Source: JAFAVZ01 sp036009105 (GTDB lineage: Bacteria; Acidobacteriota; Thermoanaerobaculia; Gp7-AA8). Taken from it: DNA of 10,783 bases. A program made the position numbers and the translations under genes. Shown here one piece after another: positions 1 to 4,320 of this stretch (position 1 is its first letter; each line of letters starts with the position of its first letter). A model generated the notes under the pieces. The model saw nothing but the letters and a program-made list of their open reading frames with translations. It made no database searches and was not told the origin of the DNA. Location of the stretch: assembly GCA_036009105.1 (NCBI GenBank), contig DASYMJ010000263.1:1-10783 (forward strand), read 5' to 3'.

Positions 1-558
1 GCGACGCTGATGCCGGGCAAGGGCACGCTCACGCTCACCGGCAAGCTGGGCGACGTGATGCAGGAATCCGCGCATGCGGCGATGAGCTACGTGCGGTCCA
101 AGGCGGAGGAGTTCGGCATCCCGAAGGATTTCCACCGCAAGACGGACGTGCATGTGCACGTGCCCGAAGGTGCGATTCCGAAGGACGGTCCGTCCGCCGG
201 TATCACGCTGGCAACAGCGCTGATTTCGGCGCTGGCCCGCATCCCCGCGCGCCGCGACGTGGCGATGACCGGCGAGATCACGCTGCGCGGCAAGGTGCTG
301 CCGGTGGGCGGGGTGAAGGACAAGATCCTCGCCGCGGCGCGGGCAGGCATCACCAAGGTGATCCTGCCGGCCGACAACGAGCGCGATCTGGAAGAGATCC
401 CGGCCGACGTCCGGGAGAAGATGGAGTTCCACCTCGTGGAGTCGATGGACGAGGTGATGACCATCGCCCTCGACGGCACGATCGTCCCCCTCGCGGCGAA
501 GGAGAAGCTGCCCGAGCCGGAGAAGGTGATCGGCGGCGAGCCGCCGCTCACTCACTAG
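1..558 (+). CDS. lon: Lon ATP-dependent protease, C-terminal proteolytic domain (5' end outside window)
   Basis: Only the last ~185 codons are present; the reading frame is open from base 1, so the N-terminal substrate-binding and AAA+ ATPase domains lie upstream of the window. Lon is a cytoplasmic homohexameric protease that unfolds and degrades damaged and regulatory proteins. The proteolytic S16 domain is clear. The catalytic serine lies in PKDGPSAG (Ser codon 193-195) and the catalytic lysine in LPVGGVKDK (Lys codon 316-318); together they form the Ser-Lys dyad. The motif between them, MTGEITLRGKVLPVGG, is typical of Lon. After the end of the domain there is a short tail (about 20 residues, Pro/Glu/Lys-containing). 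The gene stops at TAG 556-558, just before a large inverted repeat that may end its transcript. A lon-engB neighbourhood is also known in Bacillus (lonA-ysxC). The family call is very secure. Confidence 0.97.
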   Translation, partial: ATLMPGKGTLTLTGKLGDVMQESAHAAMSYVRSKAEEFGIPKDFHRKTDVHVHVPEGAIPKDGPSAGITLATALISALARIPARRDVAMTGEITLRGKVLPVGGVKDKILAAARAGITKVILPADNERDLEEIPADVREKMEFHLVESMDEVMTIALDGTIVPLAAKEKLPEPEKVIGGEPPLTH

Positions 559-565
559 TGAGCAG

Positions 566-644
566 AACGATGAACGATGAAGGATGAACGATGAACCCCG
601 CACCCCCGGGTTTGTTCATCGTTCATCCTTCATCGTTCATCGTT
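566..644. repeat. 31-bp perfect inverted repeat made of a 7-bp tandem unit; possible lon terminator
   Basis: Bases 566-596 are exactly complementary to 614-644, leaving a 17-base loop (597-613). Each arm is itself a tandem array: about four copies of the heptamer AACGATG, the third copy changed to AAGGATG, and the same change is mirrored in the other arm. The stem starts 7 bases after the lon stop codon. On the + strand it is followed by TTTTCCCC (643-650), so it could act as an intrinsic terminator for lon. The length, perfect pairing and heptad build are unusual for a simple terminator and suggest a dispersed palindromic repeat or cruciform-forming element. The pairing is seen directly; the function is inferred. 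Confidence 0.9.
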
Positions 645-685
645 TTCCCCGCCCGGTGGCACGAACCTTCCATTCCTGGAAACGC

Positions 686-714
686 TTGACCATCCACGAG
701 AATATCGCCACAAT
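686..714 (+). promoter_or_regulatory. Candidate sigma70-type promoter for engB-rho
   Basis: In the otherwise gene-free stretch 559-809, TTGACC (686-691) is followed after exactly 17 bases by CACAAT (709-714), close to the -35/-10 consensus TTGACA-17-TATAAT. Transcription would start near 721 and leave a leader of about 90 bases before engB. This is the most AT-rich part of the region. It lies just after the large inverted repeat, as expected if that repeat separates the lon transcript from the engB-rho transcript. Apart from the inverted repeat and this site, nothing else was recognised in 559-809. Confidence 0.4.
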
Positions 715-809
715 CTCGACCGTTCATCCACACAACCTGCAAGATCTCTTCGACGTAAGCACGCCGGCTTTTTGTAACAGAACACGATGACTTCATCCCG
801 CGTCTCACC

Positions 810-1427
810 GTGAGCGCGGCGTTACACCGGGCCTCGAACATCACTTTGGAAATTCGATCGGTAGCGTTTCATCGGGCGGCGTACCAGCCCGGAGACTTTC
901 CACGCGACGGCCGGCCGCAGTTCGCCATGGTCGGACGATCCAACGTCGGAAAGTCGAGCCTCATCAACGCCGTCCTGAAACGGAAAGCGGTGGCTCGCGT
1001 GAGTCAGACCCCGGGGAAGACCCAGGCCATCCACTTCTACCTGATCAACGAGAGGTTTTACATCGTCGATCTTCCCGGTTACGGGTACGCGAAGGTTCCG
1101 AAACAGATGAGAAGCTCCTGGGGCGAGCTGGTCCGGAGCTACCTCGATTCCGCGGAGAGCCTTCGTTTGATCTTTCTGCTGCTCGACGCGCGGCGCATCC
1201 CCGGCGGGGAAGACCTGCAGATGCACGAATGGACGCAGGCCGCGGAGATCGAAGAACGCATCGTGCTGACCAAGAGCGACAAACTTTCGAAGAACCAGCT
1301 GGCCAGGCAGAAGCAGCTCATCGCCGCCGAGCTGGAGCTCGATCCGGCGAGCCTCGTCATCAGCTCGACGGAGACCGGAACAGGCATCGAAGAGGTGCGC
1401 CGCGACATCACGGCGGGCCTGCTATGA
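810..1427 (+). CDS. engB: EngB/YihA/YsxC ribosome-biogenesis GTPase
   Basis: The product is 205 residues from GTG 810, about the normal length for this TRAFAC-class GTPase. EngB binds GTP and helps late assembly of the large ribosomal subunit, and has also been linked to cell division. The GTPase motifs appear in order: G1 GRSNVGKS (residues 42-49), G2 TPGKT (67-71), G3 DLPGYGYA (87-94), G4 TKSDK (154-158) and G5 SSTETG near the C-terminus. No good Shine-Dalgarno site precedes GTG 810. A TTG at 846-848 (giving 193 residues) matches the usual family N-terminus better, because LEIRSVAFHRA aligns with the first residues of YsxC; that start is a real alternative. The gene lies 17 bp upstream of rho and is probably cotranscribed with it. 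Function is certain, start is not. Confidence 0.96.
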   Translation: MSAALHRASNITLEIRSVAFHRAAYQPGDFPRDGRPQFAMVGRSNVGKSSLINAVLKRKAVARVSQTPGKTQAIHFYLINERFYIVDLPGYGYAKVPKQMRSSWGELVRSYLDSAESLRLIFLLLDARRIPGGEDLQMHEWTQAAEIEERIVLTKSDKLSKNQLARQKQLIAAELELDPASLVISSTETGTGIEEVRRDITAGLL

Positions 1428-1444
1428 AGTAACGAGGAAAACAC

Positions 1445-3040
1445 ATGGCCACTCAGGAACTCGACAGCAACGAATCCACCGCCGTCATCGCCGACGCGCC
1501 CCCCGCGGAGAAGCCGGAGAAGCCCGCCCGCAAGCCCCGCGCGAAGAAGGCCGCCCCGCCCGCCGAGGAGGCGCCGGAGGCTGCCGCCGAAGCCGCTCCC
1601 GCCGCGGAAGCGCACTCCGAAGCCGCCGCGCCGCCGGTCGACGAAGAGACGCCCGCCGCAATTCCGGAAAGCGCCTCGGACCAGCAACCAGCAACCAGCA
1701 ACTCCGACATGGACGAAGCCGGCGAGGAATCGATCAAGACGCGCTCGCAGCTCAAGCGCGAGCAGCAGCAGGCGCAGCAGGCCGCGGAAACCATCGACAT
1801 CCGCGTGCTCAAGGAGATGAAGCTTCCCGATCTCTCCAAGCTGGCCAAGGACCTGGGCGTGGAGAACGCCTCCGGGATGCGCAAGCAGGACCTGATCTTC
1901 GCCGTCCTGCAGGCCCAGACCGAGAAGTTGGGTCTGATCTTCTCCGAGGGCGTGCTGGAGTGCCTGCCGGATGGGTTCGGATTCCTCAGAGCGCCGGAGT
2001 ACAACTACCTGCCCGGCCCGGACGACATCTACGTCTCCCCCTCCCAGATCCGCCGCTTCGACCTCCGCACCGGCGACACCGTCTCCGGCCAGGTGCGGCC
2101 CCCGAAGGAAGGGGAGCGCTACTTCGCCCTGATCAAGGTCGAGGCGGTGAACTTCGAGCACCCGGACGTGGCGCGCGAGAAGATCCTCTTCGACAACCTC
2201 ACGCCGCTCTATCCCCAGGGCCGCATCAAGCTGGAGATCCCGAGCAACATGTCCTCGCGCGTGCTCGACCTGATCGCGCCGGTGGGCAAGGGGCAGCGCG
2301 GACTCATCGTCGCGCCGCCGCGCACCGGCAAGACCATGCTCCTGCAGGCCATCGCCAACTCCATCACCTCCAACCATCCGGAGATCACCCTCATCGTGCT
2401 GCTCATCGACGAGCGGCCGGAAGAGGTCACGGACATGCAGCGCTCGGTCAAGGGGGAGGTCATCTCCTCCACGTTCGACGAGCCGGCCTCCCGTCACGTG
2501 CAGGTGGCGGAGATGGTCATCGAGAAGGCCAAGCGCCTGGTGGAGCACAAGCGCGACGTGGTCATCCTGCTCGACTCCATCACCCGCCTGGCCCGCGCCT
2601 ACAACACGGTGGTGCCGCCGTCCGGCAAGGTGCTCTCGGGCGGCGTCGACTCCAACGCGCTGCAGCGCCCGAAGCGCTTCTTCGGCGCGGCGCGCAACGT
2701 GGAGGAGGGCGGCTCGCTGACCATCATGGCCACGGCGCTGATCGACACCGGCTCGCGCATGGACGACGTGATCTTCGAGGAGTTCAAGGGCACGGGCAAC
2801 ATGGAAGTGCACCTCGACCGGAAGCTGGTCGAGAAGCGCGTCTTCCCGGCCATCGACATCAACCGCTCCGGCACGCGCAAGGAAGAGCTGCTGCTCGAGC
2901 GCAACGAGCTCAATCGGATCTGGGTCCTGCGCAAGGTCTTCTCGCCGCTGTCGACGGTGGAGTCGATGGAGCTGCTCGTGGAGAAGCTGGACAAGACGCG
3001 CACGAACGGCGAGTTCCTCAACGCGATGTCCTCGATGTAA
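1445..3040 (+). CDS. rho: Transcription termination factor Rho with long low-complexity N-terminal extension
   Basis: The product is 531 residues, versus about 420 for the Escherichia coli protein. Rho is a homohexameric RNA-dependent ATPase/helicase that ends transcription by pulling on nascent RNA. Residues 1 to about 115 form an Ala/Pro/Glu/Lys-rich, probably disordered extension ending in a Gln-rich helical piece (REQQQAQQAAE). The Rho_N helical domain follows (about 118-160), then the cold-shock-like RNA-binding domain (about 163-240, with DGFGFLR). The ATPase core has Walker A APPRTGKT (290-297), the catalytic glutamate region LLIDERPEEVTDM (Glu 323), Walker B VVILLDSITRLARAYN (Asp 377), the Q-loop region GKVLSGGVDSNAL and the R-loop region FKGTGNMEVHL. 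ATG 1445 is preceded by GAGG at 1434-1437, 7 bases upstream, which supports this start. The 17-bp gap after engB is too short for a leader attenuator. A triple 7-bp repeat lies in the extension (1681-1701). Confidence 0.98.
   Translation: MATQELDSNESTAVIADAPPAEKPEKPARKPRAKKAAPPAEEAPEAAAEAAPAAEAHSEAAAPPVDEETPAAIPESASDQQPATSNSDMDEAGEESIKTRSQLKREQQQAQQAAETIDIRVLKEMKLPDLSKLAKDLGVENASGMRKQDLIFAVLQAQTEKLGLIFSEGVLECLPDGFGFLRAPEYNYLPGPDDIYVSPSQIRRFDLRTGDTVSGQVRPPKEGERYFALIKVEAVNFEHPDVAREKILFDNLTPLYPQGRIKLEIPSNMSSRVLDLIAPVGKGQRGLIVAPPRTGKTMLLQAIANSITSNHPEITLIVLLIDERPEEVTDMQRSVKGEVISSTFDEPASRHVQVAEMVIEKAKRLVEHKRDVVILLDSITRLARAYNTVVPPSGKVLSGGVDSNALQRPKRFFGAARNVEEGGSLTIMATALIDTGSRMDDVIFEEFKGTGNMEVHLDRKLVEKRVFPAIDINRSGTRKEELLLERNELNRIWVLRKVFSPLSTVESMELLVEKLDKTRTNGEFLNAMSSM
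1681..1701 (+). repeat. Three tandem copies of heptamer CCAGCAA inside rho
   Basis: Three exact head-to-tail copies of CCAGCAA occur in the low-complexity part of rho. They encode part of the stretch DQQPATSNSD, which differs in composition from the Ala/Glu/Pro-rich surroundings. Three copies make 21 bases and keep the frame; gain or loss of one copy would shift it. The repeat is read directly from the sequence. Whether it is a slippage product or an inserted repeat is not known. Confidence 0.9.
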
Positions 3041-3043
3041 TGG

Positions 3044-3077
3044 GTCATCCTTCGGCGTCTGCGCGCCTCAGGATGAC
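3044..3077. repeat. Short palindrome at the rho / PLP-enzyme junction, carrying the downstream start region
   Basis: GTCATCCT (3044-3051) pairs with AGGATGAC (3070-3077). Inside a 2-base internal loop, GGCG (3054-3057) pairs with CGCC (3064-3067), leaving a 6-base loop. The stem begins 3 bases after the rho stop codon and has no T-tract, so it is not a clear intrinsic terminator. AGGA (3070-3073), the only Shine-Dalgarno-like sequence before ATG 3085, is part of the stem and would be hidden when the stem forms in RNA. The form resembles REP-type dispersed palindromes. Confidence 0.6.
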
Positions 3078-3084
3078 ACGCTGC

Positions 3085-4320
3085 ATGACCGAATCGACCG
3101 ACCAGATCCGGGCCCGTTTCCCCGCCCTGCGGCGGCGGCACAACGGGCAGCCGGTCGCGTACTTCGACGCCCCCGGCGGCACGCAGGTGCCGTCGGAGGT
3201 GGCCGCGGCGATGAGCGACTACCTCTTCCACCACAATGCGAACACGCACTGGGCCTACCCCACGAGCGAGGAGACGGACGCCATCCTCCTCGCGGCCCGC
3301 GAGGCCGCGGCCGATTTTCTGAACGCGACGCCGCGCGAGATCGTCTTCGGCAACAACATGACCTCGCTCACCTTCCACCTCGCGCGCGCCCTTGGCCGCA
3401 CCTGGCAGCGAGGCGATGAGGTCATCGTCACGGAGCTCGACCATCACGCGAACGTCGCGCCGTGGCGCGCGCTGGAGCGCGACTTCGGCATCGTGGTGCA
3501 CGCCGCGCGGATGATCCCGGAGACGGCGCAGCTCGACTACGACCACCTCGCCTCGCTCGTCTCGCCGCGCACGAAATTGCTCGCGGTGGGCGGCGCATCG
3601 AACGCGGTCGGCACCATCAACGACCTCGAGCGCGTGCGAGCGATCGCGGAGAAGGCGCTGCTGTTCGTCGATGCGGTCCACCTCGCCCCGCACCAGCTGA
3701 TCGACGTGCAGCGCATCGGCTGCGACTTCCTGGTCTGTTCCTCCTACAAGTTCTACGGCCCGCATGCCGGCATCCTCTTCGCCCGCGCCGAGCTGCTGGA
3801 GCTGCTGCCGTTCCCGAAAGTCGGCCCCGCGCCGGACAGCGCGCCCGAGCGCGCCGAGACGGGGACGCAGAATCACGAGGGCATCGCCGGCATCGGCGCC
3901 ACCATCGACTTCCTCGCTTCACTGAGCGGCACCGCCGGCTCTCGCCGCGCGCGCCTCGCCTCGACGTTCGCCGCTCTGCACGAGCGCGGCCTCGCGCTCA
4001 CGCGCCGCCTGTGGGAAGGCTTGTCCCCGGTGCGCGGCATCCGCCTGTATGGCCCCCCACCCACCGCCCGCCGCACACCGACCGTCGCCTTCCGCATCGA
4101 CGGCGTCGACTGCGAGCAGCTCGTGCGCCGCTTCGCGGACGCCGCGCTCTTCGTCAGCCACGGCGACTTCTACGCCGCCACCTGCGTCGACCGCCTCGGC
4201 GTTCCGGAAGTGATCCGTGTGGGATGCGGCGCGTACACGACGGAAGAGGAGGTGGACCGCCTCATCGCGGTCGCCGGTCGGGGTACGGAACGTCCGGCAG
4301 AAACCGCGCCCAGTCCGTAG
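3085..4320 (+). CDS. Class V aminotransferase-fold PLP enzyme, cysteine-desulfurase-like (VC1184-type subfamily)
   Basis: The product is 411 residues from ATG 3085. Class V PLP enzymes of this type resemble SufS/CsdA cysteine desulfurases, but the VC1184-like subfamily has no settled substrate. Visible features are the N-terminal FDAPGGTQVP and NANTHWAYPTSEETDA segments, the PLP-ring-stacking histidine region ELDHHANVAPW (His 120/121), the PLP-nitrogen Asp in FVDAVHLAPH (Asp 196) and the Schiff-base Lys in CSSYKFYGPHAG (Lys 222). Where SufS carries its sulfur-accepting Cys (RxGHHCA), this protein has SHGDFYAATCVDRLG: the loop differs, and its only Cys lies some residues later, so desulfurase activity is doubtful. 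In-frame ATGs at 3040 (overlapping the rho stop as TAATG) and 3073 are alternatives. 3085 is preferred because family similarity begins right after it and AGGA lies upstream. The 3' end overlaps the opposite-strand TIR-WD40 gene by 59 bp. Confidence 0.9.
   Translation: MTESTDQIRARFPALRRRHNGQPVAYFDAPGGTQVPSEVAAAMSDYLFHHNANTHWAYPTSEETDAILLAAREAAADFLNATPREIVFGNNMTSLTFHLARALGRTWQRGDEVIVTELDHHANVAPWRALERDFGIVVHAARMIPETAQLDYDHLASLVSPRTKLLAVGGASNAVGTINDLERVRAIAEKALLFVDAVHLAPHQLIDVQRIGCDFLVCSSYKFYGPHAGILFARAELLELLPFPKVGPAPDSAPERAETGTQNHEGIAGIGATIDFLASLSGTAGSRRARLASTFAALHERGLALTRRLWEGLSPVRGIRLYGPPPTARRTPTVAFRIDGVDCEQLVRRFADAALFVSHGDFYAATCVDRLGVPEVIRVGCGAYTTEEEVDRLIAVAGRGTERPAETAPSP

Noticed and set aside
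584..790. 68-codon + strand frame after lon
   Set aside because: It runs through both arms of the inverted repeat, has no recognisable domain or ribosome-binding site, and covers the likely promoter of engB.
787..813. Eight-codon mini-frame (ATG 787 to TGA 811-813) overlapping the engB GTG start, as a possible leader peptide
   Set aside because: There is no Shine-Dalgarno site and no regulatory codon pattern; such a short frame can easily occur by chance, and the true engB start may be TTG 846.
1139..2812. 557-codon - strand frame antisense to engB and rho
   Set aside because: Low-complexity His/Arg/Leu/Gly composition typical of the antisense of a GC-rich gene; rho on the other strand is unmistakable.
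1960..3084. Upstream extension of the PLP-enzyme frame through rho
   Set aside because: The translation is Arg/Ala/Gly/His-rich noise in an alternative frame of rho; family similarity begins only after 3085.
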